Assembly: GCA_965232895.1 (NCBI GenBank) | Contig: OZ247430.1 | Location: forward strand, 930,001 to 994,000 | DNA from: Bin87 sp965232895 | GTDB taxonomy: Bacteria > Chloroflexota > Dehalococcoidia > Lucifugimonadales > UBA3495 | DNA: 64,000 nucleotides | Direction of reading: 5' to 3' | Part shown: positions 43,170 through 53,700 of the stretch, in pieces | Layout of the letters: each line of letters opens with the position of its first letter | How positions within the stretch are numbered: position 1 is the stretch's first letter | Translations under genes and position numbers: made by a program | The notes under the pieces: model-generated | The model's input: the letters and a program-made list of their open reading frames with translations, nothing else | Database searches by the model: none | Told to the model about the DNA's origin: nothing

Positions 43170-44675
43170 CTAATTATTGCGGTCGTAGGCGTCGGCGGCG
43201 CGCAGCACCGTTGCATCGTCTCCTGCGCGACCAATGAGCATCATGCCGATGGGCAGGCCGTCGGATGTACCGCACGGCACCGAAATCGCCGGATGGCCGG
43301 TCACGTCGAAGGGGCAGGTGTTGGGGATCATCTCCAGCGCGCGGTCGGTGTACTCCTGGCGGCTGCAATCGGCCGGCGGGATGACTGTCGCCTTCATCGG
43401 CAGCGTGGGCATCACCAGCAGGTCGTACTCGCTGAGCGCCTGGTCGTAGGCTGCGGTCAGCGTCCGGGCGAGGTTCTGGGCCTTGGCGTAGTAGCGGCCG
43501 TGATACCGGTCCTGCATGTACTGTCCCATGAGCGCCACCAGCTTGGTGGTTTCGGAAAGGTCGTCGGCCCGGGTCTGCCAGCCGCGGGCGTACACGTCCA
43601 GCAATCCGGTGGTGTAGTGGCCCTTCCAGTTGGTGCCCATGCTGTTGCCGGCCACCATGAGCATGGTTGCCCCCTCCACGGCGATGGCCCGCCAGACGTG
43701 GATGCCGTCGCGGTGCCAGGGTATCGACACCCTGCCCACCTGCGCGCCCATGCTCTCAAAGGATCGAGCCGCCGTCTCCACGACGTCATCCACGTCCGCT
43801 TCCGATTCCGGCAGGCCGAACCCTTCCGGCACGATTCCGATGCGCAGACCCGACACGTCGCCGGTCAGCGCCTGGGTGTAGGCCTGCCCGGCAAGTCCGG
43901 CCTGCTGTCTGGGGTCCAGACCGTCGGGTCCGGCGATGGCCTCCAGCAACAGGGCCACGTCGGCGGCGGAACGGGCCATGGGCCCGGTGTGGTCCAGGGT
44001 CAGCTCAATGGGGAATACGCCGGTGTAGGGCACCAGCCCGTAGGTCGGCTTGAGGCCGTAGATGCCGCACCAGCTGGCCGGAATGCGGATCGACCCGCCC
44101 TGGTCGCCGCCGATGGACATGTCCACCTCACCCGAGGCTACCAGCGCCGCGCTGCCGCTGGACGAGCCGCCGGCGGTGCGCGCTGGGTCGTGGGGATTGC
44201 GGACCGGGCCGGTGTCCGAGGTGTGGCTGCCGCCGGAGAAGCAGAGGCTCTCGCACACCGCCTTGCCCTTGATGGAGCCGCCGGCGTCCAGAATACGGGT
44301 GACGATGGTGGCGTCCACGTCAGGGACATAGCCTTCCAGGACGCTGGTGCCGTTCATCATGGGCACGCCGGCGACGCAGACGTTGTCCTTGATGGCCAGG
44401 GTCTTGCCGGAGAGGATCCCTCCCTGTGGCCCGGTGATGTCAGAGCGCCAGTACCAGGCTCCCAGCGGGTTGTCTTCCGGTTGAGGTCGCACACCCGGAG
44501 AGCGCGGGTATTTCACCGGCAGGCTGGGCGCCGTAATCTGGTCCAGCCGCGCATAGGAGTCCAGGATGGGCTGGCTCAGTTCAATGTACGACTCGACGTC
44601 GGCTGGCGAGGGGTTCAGGTTGTAGGCGTCTGCTATTCGGAAAATCTCGTCGACAGTGGGTCGCCTTACCGCCAT
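43170..44675 (-). CDS. Amidase-signature family amidohydrolase
   Basis: 501 residues from the ATG at 44675 (GGAGG upstream); the frame runs on to 44780 but without support. The amidase signature is complete: catalytic Lys in LAIKDNVCVAGVPMMNGTS, the Gly/Ser stretch AGGSSSGSAALVASGEV and the nucleophile region GGDQGGSIRIPASWCGIYGL. An N-terminal cap (FRIADAYNLNPSPADVESY) matches the long-form amidases of the AtzF/mandelamide type. Cytoplasmic. Probably hydrolyses an aryl or alkyl amide for the downstream SDR; pathway not known. Confidence 0.92.
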   Translation of the reverse strand: MAVRRPTVDEIFRIADAYNLNPSPADVESYIELSQPILDSYARLDQITAPSLPVKYPRSPGVRPQPEDNPLGAWYWRSDITGPQGGILSGKTLAIKDNVCVAGVPMMNGTSVLEGYVPDVDATIVTRILDAGGSIKGKAVCESLCFSGGSHTSDTGPVRNPHDPARTAGGSSSGSAALVASGEVDMSIGGDQGGSIRIPASWCGIYGLKPTYGLVPYTGVFPIELTLDHTGPMARSAADVALLLEAIAGPDGLDPRQQAGLAGQAYTQALTGDVSGLRIGIVPEGFGLPESEADVDDVVETAARSFESMGAQVGRVSIPWHRDGIHVWRAIAVEGATMLMVAGNSMGTNWKGHYTTGLLDVYARGWQTRADDLSETTKLVALMGQYMQDRYHGRYYAKAQNLARTLTAAYDQALSEYDLLVMPTLPMKATVIPPADCSRQEYTDRALEMIPNTCPFDVTGHPAISVPCGTSDGLPIGMMLIGRAGDDATVLRAADAYDRNN

Positions 44676-44944
44676 GTTGTAACCTCCGGTTTCTTCTTGA
44701 CCACGATTAGGGACTATACTACGCCCGGAGAAATCTGACTCAAACACCGTTACCAGCTCAGCAAAATCCTCATCAACCACCGGACCGGCGCCTGGCGAGT
44801 CTGCAACCCCGCCAAGAGCTCACGCGTACTCAGCTTGGCGACGACGGGAGTGAGTTTACATCGATAAACAGGATGGACAGGATTTGATTGATTACTGGAA
44901 ACGTCCCGCACCCTGGACAGCGCCACCATCCTATTCATCCTGTT

Positions 44945-46415
44945 CTGGACTTTACGCAAAATTTAGGAAAGGTATAAAACAGGGTAAGCTGACTGCCCCG
45001 ACTTTCCACGGAAGGTGCAGTCATGCTCACCCTGCCCGATGCCATTGTAGCCGTACTCATGCCCTTTGCAACGCTGTTCAGCAAACCTACCTGGAGCAAA
45101 GCCCAGTTGCTGCTGGTGGGCGCCGTACTGACCACGGGGCAGCGCACCGTGGCCCAGGCTTTGCGGGTCATGGGCCGCAGCCATCACTATGACTATGCTC
45201 GGTACCACGAGGTGCTCAACCGGGCGGTGTGGTCGCCCCGGCGGTCGGCCCGCATCCTGCTGGGTTTGCTGTTGGAACACTTTGGCCCGAGCCGAGGCCC
45301 CCTGGTGTTTGGCATCGACGAGACGTTGGAGCGCCGCCGGGGTCCTCGGATCAAGGCCAAAGGGACCTACCGAGACGCGGCCCGTTCCCATCGGGGCCAC
45401 GTGGTCAAGGCCAGCGGTTTGCGCTGGATCTCCCTGATGCTGGATCTCCCTGATGTGGCTGGGACCGATCCCCGGGGCGGGCCGAGTGTGGGCATTGCCC
45501 CTGCTCACCGTGCTGGCGCCCTCGGAACCCTACTACCGAGCCCAGGGTCGCCAGCCCAAGAAACTCACCGACTGGGCCCGGCAGCTGATCCGGCAACTGC
45601 GTCGGTGGCTGCCCGACCGAGACCTGGTGGTAGTGGGCGACGGCGCCTATGCCGCTTTGGACCTGCTGAACTTCTGCCGCGCCCTGTCCCAACCGGTAAC
45701 CTTCATCACCCGCCTGCGGCTGGACGCCCGTCTCTACGATCCGCCCCCGGCACGCCAACCCCACCAGCGGGGACGGTCCCGCATCATCGGCCCACGACAA
45801 ACTCCCCTGGGCCAATTGCTCAATCATCCCGACACCCCCTGGACCACGGTGTCGGTGGCCTGGTACGGCGGTCGCGCCCGCATGGTGGAACTCACCTCCT
45901 ACACCGCCCTCTGGTACGTCTCCGGCAAGCCGCCCTTGCCCATCCGCTGGGTACTGATCCGCGATCCCCAACGCCGGTTCCAGCCCCAGGCCCGGCTCTG
46001 CACCGACCCCAACGCAGATCCCGCCCAGATCGTCCAGTGGTTTGTGCTGCGCTGGCAACTGGAAGTCACTTTCCGAGAAGTGCGCACCCACCTGGGCGTG
46101 GAAACCCAACGTCAATGGTCCCACCGGGCCATCGCCCGCACCACGCCGGTCCTGCTGGGCTTGTTCTCCTGGGTAACCCTCGCCGCCCACCAACTGCAAC
46201 ATTCGGAACCCATGCCCTGCCGGGCCGCAGCCTGGTACCCCAAACCCCAGCCCACTTTCAGCGACGCCCTGGCCTTGGTGCGCTGCCACCTGTGGCCCGC
46301 CACGGAGGATTTTCTCAGGTCGCCAAAACCAGCCAACATGGCTAAAAGCCAACTCACCCGCCACCACAAGATCATAACCTCCCTGGCCTACGCATAGTAA
46401 ATGCGTAAAGTCCAG
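44945..46415 (+). mobile_element. Insertion sequence, copy 2 (5-bp target duplication)
   Basis: 1,471 bp with perfect 13-bp inverted ends CTGGACTTTACGC (44945-44957) and GCGTAAAGTCCAG (46403-46415), flanked by the direct repeat CTGTT (44940-44944 and 46416-46420). It lies inside the MITE. Related to the copy at 36.5 kb in ends, length and transposase. Confidence 0.9.
45023..46397 (+). CDS. DDE transposase (IS701/DDE_5-like), one 16-bp duplication
   Basis: The gene would encode 452 residues if the tandem duplication of CTGGATCTCCCTGATG (45424-45439 and 45440-45455) were removed; the extra 16 bases shift the frame. Before it: MLTLPDAIVAVLMPFATLFS, FGIDETLERRRGP (first Asp). After it: VVVGDGAYAALDLL (second Asp), WQLEVTFREVRTHLGVETQR (Glu). 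A single duplication in an element that still has a clean target copy suggests a very recent mutation or an assembly artefact. Confidence 0.85.
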
Positions 46416-46472
46416 CTGTTCATCGATGTAAAAGACAAAGTGGGAACGCGTGAGCGCCAAGAGACGAAGCAG

Positions 46473-47264
46473 ATGCAACATCACGATCCCAAAGCGCTGC
46501 GCATAGCGAAAGCAGTGCAGCAACGTGAGCAGCCCGAACTCGTCATCCTCTTCGGCTCCCGCGCTCGGGGTGACCACGAAGAACTGCTATCCGATATCGA
46601 CGTCATGCTGGTACAGGCCACCGAACCTGATGACGCCATCCAAAAGGCCGCCGCCGCCGCCGCCGCCAGGGTCGCCCGGGAGACCTACGGACGGGAAGTG
46701 CCGGTGGAACTGGTGTGGAGGACCATCGAAGAGTTCCGGCACAACCGCCGGTACGTGAATAGCGTCGAGACCCACGCCGTAAAGGACGGAATAGTAATGC
46801 CCAGGGATCCGAACCAGTACGGCTCGTCACAATACGAAGACGACGACACCGAATACTCCTACGACTGGGAGAGCTACGAAATACTCATCGAAAGAGCAGA
46901 GGCGCACCTGTCAATGTTCCAAGTGGGGGCAGCGAACGACCAGCCCGACTTCCCGATAGGCCAGCAGGCCCACTTTGCCCTGGAATGCGGATTGAAGGCC
47001 CTTTTGGAAGCCCGAAGGATTCCCTATGGCTACAACCACAGCATGGCGGACCTGCTGGGCACGCTTCGCCACTTCCACTCCGAAATGCGCGGCTTCCGCT
47101 TGTCCATAGCCCCCGACATCTACGCGGAGTATGCGGGACGACTCGGCTACCGAGCGCGACGGCAACCGCGTCTGACCGACCAGCCGGACTATCTGGAGAA
47201 GACCGTCGCCGACGCTCAGTTCCTGATTGAGCGGGCCAAAGCCGCGAGAGCAGAAGCCGGTTGA
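46473..47264 (+). CDS. MNT-HEPN fusion (nucleotidyltransferase + HEPN domain)
   Basis: 263 residues from the ATG at 46473; the frame extends back through the MITE to 46401 but that part is mobile-element sequence. Residues about 20-105 form a minimal nucleotidyltransferase: LVILFGSRARGDHEELLSDI with the Gly-Ser and Asp-x-Asp motif (SDIDVML). Residues about 140-255 form a HEPN helical domain, with GYNHSMADLLGTLRHFHSEM near its centre. MNT and HEPN are usually two genes of a toxin-antitoxin pair in which the MNT AMPylates the HEPN RNase; here they are one chain. The MITE+IS insertion just upstream probably replaced its promoter. Confidence 0.85.
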   Translation: MQHHDPKALRIAKAVQQREQPELVILFGSRARGDHEELLSDIDVMLVQATEPDDAIQKAAAAAAARVARETYGREVPVELVWRTIEEFRHNRRYVNSVETHAVKDGIVMPRDPNQYGSSQYEDDDTEYSYDWESYEILIERAEAHLSMFQVGAANDQPDFPIGQQAHFALECGLKALLEARRIPYGYNHSMADLLGTLRHFHSEMRGFRLSIAPDIYAEYAGRLGYRARRQPRLTDQPDYLEKTVADAQFLIERAKAARAEAG

Positions 47265-47315
47265 AACCTACCTGCCCCAACCGAGAAACAAATACCCCAA
47301 ACACGGAGGCCAACC

Positions 47316-49076
47316 ATGCCAGTCAAAGGAACCACGATGACCAGTTATCGACCGTTGATGCAGGGGGTCAACGGGATGGTCGCGGCAAGTCACCCCAGCG
47401 CCGCCATGGCCGGCCTGGAAGTCCTGAAAGGGGGCGGTAACGCCATCGACGCCGGCGTGGCGGTTGGCCTAGCGCTGAACGTCGTGCACGTCGATGATTG
47501 CAGTTTCCTGGGAGTGGCTCCCACGGTGATTTACCTGGCGGACCGCAACGAGGTCGTCACCGTTGACGGTCTCGGGGTCTGGCCCCAGGCCGCGTCGGTC
47601 GAGTACTTCCACAAGCACCATGGGGGCAGGATGCCGGCCGGCGTTCTCTCGTCGCTCACCCCCGCCGCCGCCGATTCGTGGATCACTTCTCTGTCCCAAT
47701 TCGGCACGATGACCTTCGGGCAGGTGGCGAGCGCGGCCATCGACCTGGCCGGGAACGGTTTCCCCATGTTCCGCTACCTGGCGGGCCGGTTCAAGACCGC
47801 TTTCGACCAGTACAACGCGTACCCGTCAACCGTGGAAGTTTATCTGCCCGGCGGTCACGCTCCGAAGCAGGGCGAGATGTTCTACCAGAAGGACCTGGCC
47901 GCCACCCTGTCCCGGCTCGCCGACATTGAGGCATCCAACGCCGGCAAGGGCCGCGAGGCTGCGCTCAAGGCGGCAAGGGACTATATCTACACTGGCGAGT
48001 TGGCCCACAAGATCGTAGCGTTCAACCAGGAGATGGGCGGGCTCCTCACCGAGGATGACCTGGCGCGATATCACGTACAGGTGGCGCCGCCTGTAACCGT
48101 GAACTACAAGGGCTACGACGTCTACAGCACCGGGCCGTGGGGCCAGGGGCCGACGTTCCCTCAAGCCCTGAAGATACTGGAAGGGTTCGACCTGGCGTCC
48201 ATGGGCCACAACTCCGCCCAGTACATCCACACCGTGAGCCAGGCCCTGAACCTGGCCTTTGCCGACCGTGAGCGATACGTGGGCGACCCCGATTTCGTGG
48301 ATGTGCCGATCAACGAGATGCTGGCGGAGGAGTACCTGGCCAAGCGCCGTGCTCTCATAGACCCGGATCTGGCCTGGCCGGGCACGCCGCCGGCGGGCGA
48401 CCCGCGAAAGGGCAAAGCGACCGTCGACGGCGCTCCGCAGTCGCCCCGGGAAGCGGCGACACCGGTGGGTACCGCCGGCGTCAGCGGCGGCGGTACATCG
48501 TACTTCGCCGTAATCGACCGGGATGGCAACATCTTTTCCTGCACCCCCAGCGAGGGCACCAAGAACGGCGGGCCGATAATACCGGGCACCGGCCTGGCTT
48601 TCTCGCTGCGCGGCACCCAGTCCAAGCTCGACGAAGGGCATCCGGCCTCAGTCCAGGGCGGCAAGCGGCCCCGGCTCACTCCGGCGCCGGCGCTAGTGGT
48701 GCGCGACGGCGAGCCCGTGATGGCCCTGGGCGCTCACGGCGGCGACCATATCCCGCAGGGCACCCTGCAACTGCTGTTGAACGTCCTGGAGTTCGGCCGC
48801 GACTCCCAGGAGGCCGTGGAGGAACCTCGCTTCTACAGCTACAACTTCCCCAGTTCCAACTGGGCATCGCGATACGATCCGGGCATGCTGAAGTTGGAAG
48901 GGCGCATTTCGGACGAAGCAGCTGAGGGTCTGCGGCAGAAGGGCCATACGATAGAGCAGTATCCGGACTGGTGGGAGGGTTCAGCCCTGTACTGCGTCAT
49001 CACGCGCAATCCCGAGAACGGGGTGCTGCAGGGCGGCGCGGATCCGCGATGCGAGGCCTACGCTGTGGGATTCTAG
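47316..49076 (+). CDS. Gamma-glutamyltranspeptidase family protein
   Basis: 586 residues; GGAGG about 8 bases before the ATG. The N-terminal segment MVAASHPSAAMAGLEVLKGG and GNAIDAGVAVGLALNVVH are family hallmarks. The autoprocessing site and nucleophile is Thr near residue 394 in GVSGGGTSYFAVIDRDGNIF; later PGTGLAFSLRGTQ and GAHGGDHIPQGTLQLLLNVL fit the small subunit. There is no signal peptide, so it may work in the cytoplasm, as in cephalosporin-acylase-like or oxamate-amidase relatives. It could break gamma-glutamyl or similar amides. Confidence 0.9.
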   Translation: MPVKGTTMTSYRPLMQGVNGMVAASHPSAAMAGLEVLKGGGNAIDAGVAVGLALNVVHVDDCSFLGVAPTVIYLADRNEVVTVDGLGVWPQAASVEYFHKHHGGRMPAGVLSSLTPAAADSWITSLSQFGTMTFGQVASAAIDLAGNGFPMFRYLAGRFKTAFDQYNAYPSTVEVYLPGGHAPKQGEMFYQKDLAATLSRLADIEASNAGKGREAALKAARDYIYTGELAHKIVAFNQEMGGLLTEDDLARYHVQVAPPVTVNYKGYDVYSTGPWGQGPTFPQALKILEGFDLASMGHNSAQYIHTVSQALNLAFADRERYVGDPDFVDVPINEMLAEEYLAKRRALIDPDLAWPGTPPAGDPRKGKATVDGAPQSPREAATPVGTAGVSGGGTSYFAVIDRDGNIFSCTPSEGTKNGGPIIPGTGLAFSLRGTQSKLDEGHPASVQGGKRPRLTPAPALVVRDGEPVMALGAHGGDHIPQGTLQLLLNVLEFGRDSQEAVEEPRFYSYNFPSSNWASRYDPGMLKLEGRISDEAAEGLRQKGHTIEQYPDWWEGSALYCVITRNPENGVLQGGADPRCEAYAVGF

Positions 49077-49268
49077 CGCGATCCATCGGCAGCGTCGGCG
49101 GTAACTGGCGCGCGTCTGGTTGATACATACCGCTCCCGCCGCTGCATAATGCCCTGGCGCGTGCTTTTTGTGCTCCATCGGCGTGTCGGGCCGGTCCTGA
49201 TGATTGGCTCGACACGGCGCCCGATTGCCGCTGACGCAGTGGCGCTATCTGGACGAGTCACGGGCCGA

Positions 49269-49526
49269 TTACACCGACCGCTCGTCGTTGCGGTGGGCCC
49301 GTCCGTGCGTGGCGGAATCAGTTGTACGTGAACCCATGTACGTGAACCCACCGGGTGAGGCTATCTCGGCCAGCGCCGCGCCCACCGGACGCCGGGTTGC
49401 AGACCGGTTGGGGAAGATACCCGCCACGTCGGTGCGACGGCGGATCTCTTTGTTCAACCGCTCCATCGGGTTGTTGGACCACAGCTTCTGCCAGTGCGAC
49501 GCCGGGAAGGCGGTGAAGGCCAGGAT
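49269..49526 (-). pseudogene. IS256 (mutator-type) transposase C-terminal remnant
   Basis: The frame gives ILAFTAFPASHWQKLWSNNP, MERLNKEIRRRTDVAGIFPN and RRPVGAALAE, which match the conserved C-terminal block of IS256-family transposases (LAFxxFPxxHWxKIWSTNPLERLNKEI). Before and after it the match decays. A 14-base perfect tandem duplication, TGTACGTGAACCCA, at 49323-49350 lies inside the relic. The rest of 49077-49816 has no gene. Confidence 0.8.
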
Positions 49527-49816
49527 GCAGGGGGTGGAAACTCTCACGACAATTCCAGCGTAGCTGCCCAATAATCTTCCTGCAAAGCTTTGGCTGATTT
49601 TGCAAGCGCGCCGCCTGGCTTGTCCTGTCCACTCTATGGCTTCCCACGCTGGTTCGCGCAATAGGAGGGTTACGTCGAGTCAGCTGCCCTGGCGCTCAGA
49701 ACGTCAGCCTCATGGTGAATGCCGTTGGGACCAACGCTTTCTCCGTTGTTTCCGAACGTTGACCGTGAGGCGACAACAAGGAACGCGGGTACCAGAGACT
49801 ATTGTCCAAGTCGATA

Positions 49817-50716
49817 TCAGCAATCATCCAACCCTTCGACACACTCGGCGAACGATTGCGCGGGTGATTCCAAGTCGAGGTACAGCTCCAACCCGGCCTG
49901 CGAAGCCCGGGCGTAGATGGCCTCCAGCGCCGGCAGGAACTCCTCGCTGCCCTGCCAGAACGGGAACCGTCCCAGTTGCCTGGGCAGCGCGGCCGTCTCC
50001 TCAGGTACGCGGACCGGCCCGATGATATCGTCGTAATTGTCGTCCCCCTCGGGTTGCCCCCAGAATGCGTCAGGGTCCGCGGGCAGCGGTTCCGGTGGCG
50101 GCGTCGGGGACATCCAGGCGCTGGCCTCGATGGATCTCCGCAGGTCGGGTCCCAACAGCTCATCCCGTTCGATGCCCCGCATTCTGAAGATCAGGAACGG
50201 GTCGCGGTCGAACTCTTCCCCCAGCAGCAGGTACACGGCCGCGATGTGCTTGCACGGGTTGGCAAAGTCGGGGCACGAGCAATTGGTCTCCAGGTCGCTT
50301 TTCCGCGCCGGAAACAGGGACAGGCCGACGTCGGCGAACGCATCCTCGATGTTCTCCGGCATCCGACCCGCCAGCAGACTGGCGGCAAAAACGGGCCGCT
50401 CGGCCAGGGCAGCTTTGAGCCGGCGCAAATCGGAGCCCTCCAGCGTGGCAACCGCGATGCTGACCCGGTAGGGCCGCTTTCGGGAACCCTGGACGCTGGC
50501 CGCCACCTCGCCCGGCCCCACGTCGATGGACACCACTTGCCCCCGGCGGGCGTAGGACCGGCCCCGGGAGAGCCTCGACCCCACGCTGAATTTCTCCAAC
50601 GCTTGCACCCAGCGCCTGGCCCACCAGCTGGCGCCGAAATCCCCCCGCTTTGATTGCGCCCGAATCCCGCCCTTCGCTTCCCGGGGGCGGGTGTACTCAA
50701 AATCGTGATAGACCAT
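49817..50716 (-). CDS. SWIM zinc-finger protein, partner of the SNF2 helicase
   Basis: 299 residues. The SWIM motif is NCSCPDFANPCKHIAAVYLL near residues 143-163 (CxC ... CxH). N-terminal FGASWWARRWVQALEKF and the strand RGQVVSIDVGPGEVAASVQG are typical of SWIM proteins encoded beside bacterial SNF2 helicases. The tail is acidic and Pro-rich. It follows the helicase on the same strand with a 64-base gap. It probably binds DNA or protein to guide the helicase. Confidence 0.9.
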   Translation of the reverse strand: MVYHDFEYTRPREAKGGIRAQSKRGDFGASWWARRWVQALEKFSVGSRLSRGRSYARRGQVVSIDVGPGEVAASVQGSRKRPYRVSIAVATLEGSDLRRLKAALAERPVFAASLLAGRMPENIEDAFADVGLSLFPARKSDLETNCSCPDFANPCKHIAAVYLLLGEEFDRDPFLIFRMRGIERDELLGPDLRRSIEASAWMSPTPPPEPLPADPDAFWGQPEGDDNYDDIIGPVRVPEETAALPRQLGRFPFWQGSEEFLPALEAIYARASQAGLELYLDLESPAQSFAECVEGLDDC

Positions 50717-50780
50717 GGCGTTCGGTCCTGTAACGCGCTGGCTGCAGTGTTGATTCCGGCCGGCTTCATCCCGGCCGGCT

Positions 50781-53700
50781 TCATGCGACGGCGGCTTCCG
50801 AGCTCAGGCTGAGCACGTCCCGCAGTTCGTCGTTGGACAATTCGGTGAGCCAGCCTTCGCCGGTCCCGACCACCCGCTCGGCGGTGGCCTGCTTGGCCTC
50901 AATCATCAGGTCGATCCGTTCCTCCAGGGTGCCGGCGCACATGAACTTGTGCACCTGCACGTTGCTGGTCTGACCGATGCGGAAGGCCCGGTCCGTGGCC
51001 TGGTTTTCCACCGCGGGGTTCCACCAGCGGTCGTAGTGAAAGACGTGGTTGGCCGCCGTCAGGTTCAGCCCGGTGCCGCCGGCCCGCAGCGACAGGATGA
51101 ACGCCGGCGGCCCGTTCTTCGTGTTCTGGAACCGCTCCACCATCCGGTCCCGCTGGCGCCGGGAGACGCCGCCGTGCAGGAACAGCGTCTCCCGGCCCAA
51201 GGTGTCCTGGATGTGCCGTTGCAGGATGGCGCCCATCTCGGCGAACTGGCTGAATATCAGGGCGCGATCGCCCACCGCGATGATTTCCTCCAGCATATCC
51301 TGCAACCGGGCCAGTTTGCCCGACCGGCCGGCGATGGCGGAGTTGTCTCCCAGCAGCTGCCGGGGATGATTGCAAACCTGCTTCAGCTTGGTCAGCGTGC
51401 CCAGTATCGCGCCCCGGCGCTCGATCCCCTCGGACTCTTCCCAAGCCTGCTCAGCCTCTCGGAGCACCGCCTCGTACAGGGTGGCCTGCTCTTTGGTCAG
51501 AGGACAGAACTCCCTGGTCTCCATCTTCTCCGGCAGGTCGCTGATGATGGCCCGGTCCGTTTTGAGCCGCCGCAGGATGAAGGGGCCGGTGGCCCGCTGC
51601 AACCGGTGGGCCGCGCCCTCGTCCCGTTCGGCCTGGATGGGCACGAAGTAGTTGCGCTTGAACTCCCCCTCCGTTCCCAGCAGGCCCGGGTTCAGGAACT
51701 GCATCACCGACCACAGGTCGCCCACGTGGTTCTCCACGGGCGTGCCGGTCAGGGCGATCCGGTAATCGGCGCCCAGCGACCGGGCGGCCCGGGCCTGCCG
51801 GGTGGCCGGGTTTTTGATGTTCTGCGCTTCGTCCAGCACGATGCCACGCCATGGCACCTCGGCCATGAACCCGACGTCCCGCGCCAGCACCCCGTAGCTG
51901 GCGGCGACGATGGCGTGCTGCTGAGCCGTCTCCACGAATTCGGCGTCCCGTTTGCGCCCCGGACCGTGATGCACCATCAGCGGCAGATCGGGCGTGAACC
52001 GGGTGGCCTCCTTGCGCCAGTTGTTCAGCACCGAGGTCGGACAGACCAAGAGCGTCGGTTCCCTCACCCCTTCCCGGCGATCCTGCTGGATGGCCGCCAG
52101 GGTCTGGACCGTGTTGTGAGTTACCGTAAAACTGTCTGTGAGATACAGGCCATCCGCATTTGCGACCTTGATACATTGCGCCTCTGCTACCCGAGACGGT
52201 TCAACCGATTCGATACGCCGCGTCGGCGCGTACTTGCTCCGGCAGTTAGGGTAGGCATCCCGCTTGCGTGTCAGCCAGAACGGTTGTACTGTGTTGGGCA
52301 AGGATAAAGTCAGTACGTAAGCGTCCCGGTGGGTGGTTGGCTTGACCCGTGTTCGCGCGATCCCGCCAAGACTCTGCACCAGAAATCTGATGTCATCCGC
52401 CAGTTGGGATGAAGAGGTGCTGATAATGGCTGCGTTGCCCCTGCTGGCGACCTGTACGTATCCGTCAGTGTCCATTAGCCCGCGCAGCAACTCCAGCCGC
52501 TCCGACGGGCTGGCCGTCAGGTACTCTCGCGGAATGAATTTCTGATGGCTGTAGCATTCCATCAGCCCCAATTCGTGGGATACGGCAATCAGCGCATTGG
52601 GAGCTCCGGCTCTTTTGCCAGATATTCGATAATCACAACGCTTCGGGTCGGCATCGGCCTTGAGCAAAGACAAGTCGGCGCTCACCTGAGTTATTTCACT
52701 GGAAACGCGCTGGATAATCTCAGGGTCCGAGCTGCTGAAACGGACATGTTGGTTTCGGAAACTTCCATCCCCCAGCAGTGCGCCCATCAAATATGGCGGC
52801 ATGGGCAATTCCGTATCCCGAGGGGCGAAAACCACGGGCGCCGTTACCAGCGGTATCTCCCACTTGCGATTGCCGGCCGCGTCATGGATACCTCGCTCCA
52901 TAATCTCCGCCAGCGTTACGGTCTGTGACGGCGACTTGCGAAACTTCCGAGTGCCGGTGGTCACTGTCCACAAGTGCTCCGCACAGCACTGTACGTCCGT
53001 CCCGTCCGAAAGGGTCACCCTGTATATTTGCTTTGACCCTTGTGGATACACGCCTATGATTGCGGTGGGGTGGCCGTCTCCCCCAATTACCAGGTCGCCA
53101 ACCGACAGATCTCCCATCCGACGATAACCCGCAGGAGTCAAGACCGGCGCGTCCATTGGTTGTGCTTTGCCCAGCCCCATGTCGTCGGCCAGGCAGGCGC
53201 CCAACCGCCAGCGCCGCAGGAACGCCAGCCAGGAATAGCCCCGCCGCTGGTAGGGACGCAGCGTGCCGCAGAAACCCTCCGGGGTTTCCAGTTCCTGGAA
53301 CTCGGCCCGTCCGGTGAGCTGCTCCAGCAGTTCCTCCACCCAGCCGCTGGCGGCCACGCCGTCCACGTCGAAGCCGCCTGGCGTCTCTCCGGCGCCCACC
53401 GCCAGCCGGATCACGTCCCTCAGCGTGGTCTCGCCCTTCCGGTTCCAGGAATCCAGCGCCGCCCGGATCTCAACGGCGTTGAGCTCCACCCACTGGCCGC
53501 GCAACTTCACCAGCGGCGTTTTCAGCTGGGCCAGCGCCTCCAGTTCCTGGGCGCTCATGACCTGGTCTCCCAACGCCACCTCAAGGTTCAGCTCCAGGTT
53601 GGTGGCCAATGACACGCCACTCCCGCCCTGCATCTGCGGGGCCTTCACGTTGGCCCTCACCGTGGGTTTGGTCCTGGCGCCCCGGCGGGTCCACCAGGCC

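Larger units (their letters stand above)
44819..46454. mobile_element. MITE with 9-bp target duplication, interrupted by an IS
   Basis: The outer ends CTCACGCGTACTCA (44819) and TGGGAACGCGTGAG (to 46454) are inverted repeats, and the sequence CGCCAAGAG stands on both sides (44810-44818 and 46455-46463) as a perfect 9-bp target duplication. Removing the inner IS and one copy of its CTGTT duplication leaves a 160-bp element, close to the 154-bp relative at 42.1 kb. The right edge lies 18 bases before the start of the MNT-HEPN gene. Confidence 0.85.

Noticed and set aside
43062..44738. 558-codon plus-strand frame opposite the amidase
   Set aside because: Shadow frame; the amidase signature lies on the minus strand.
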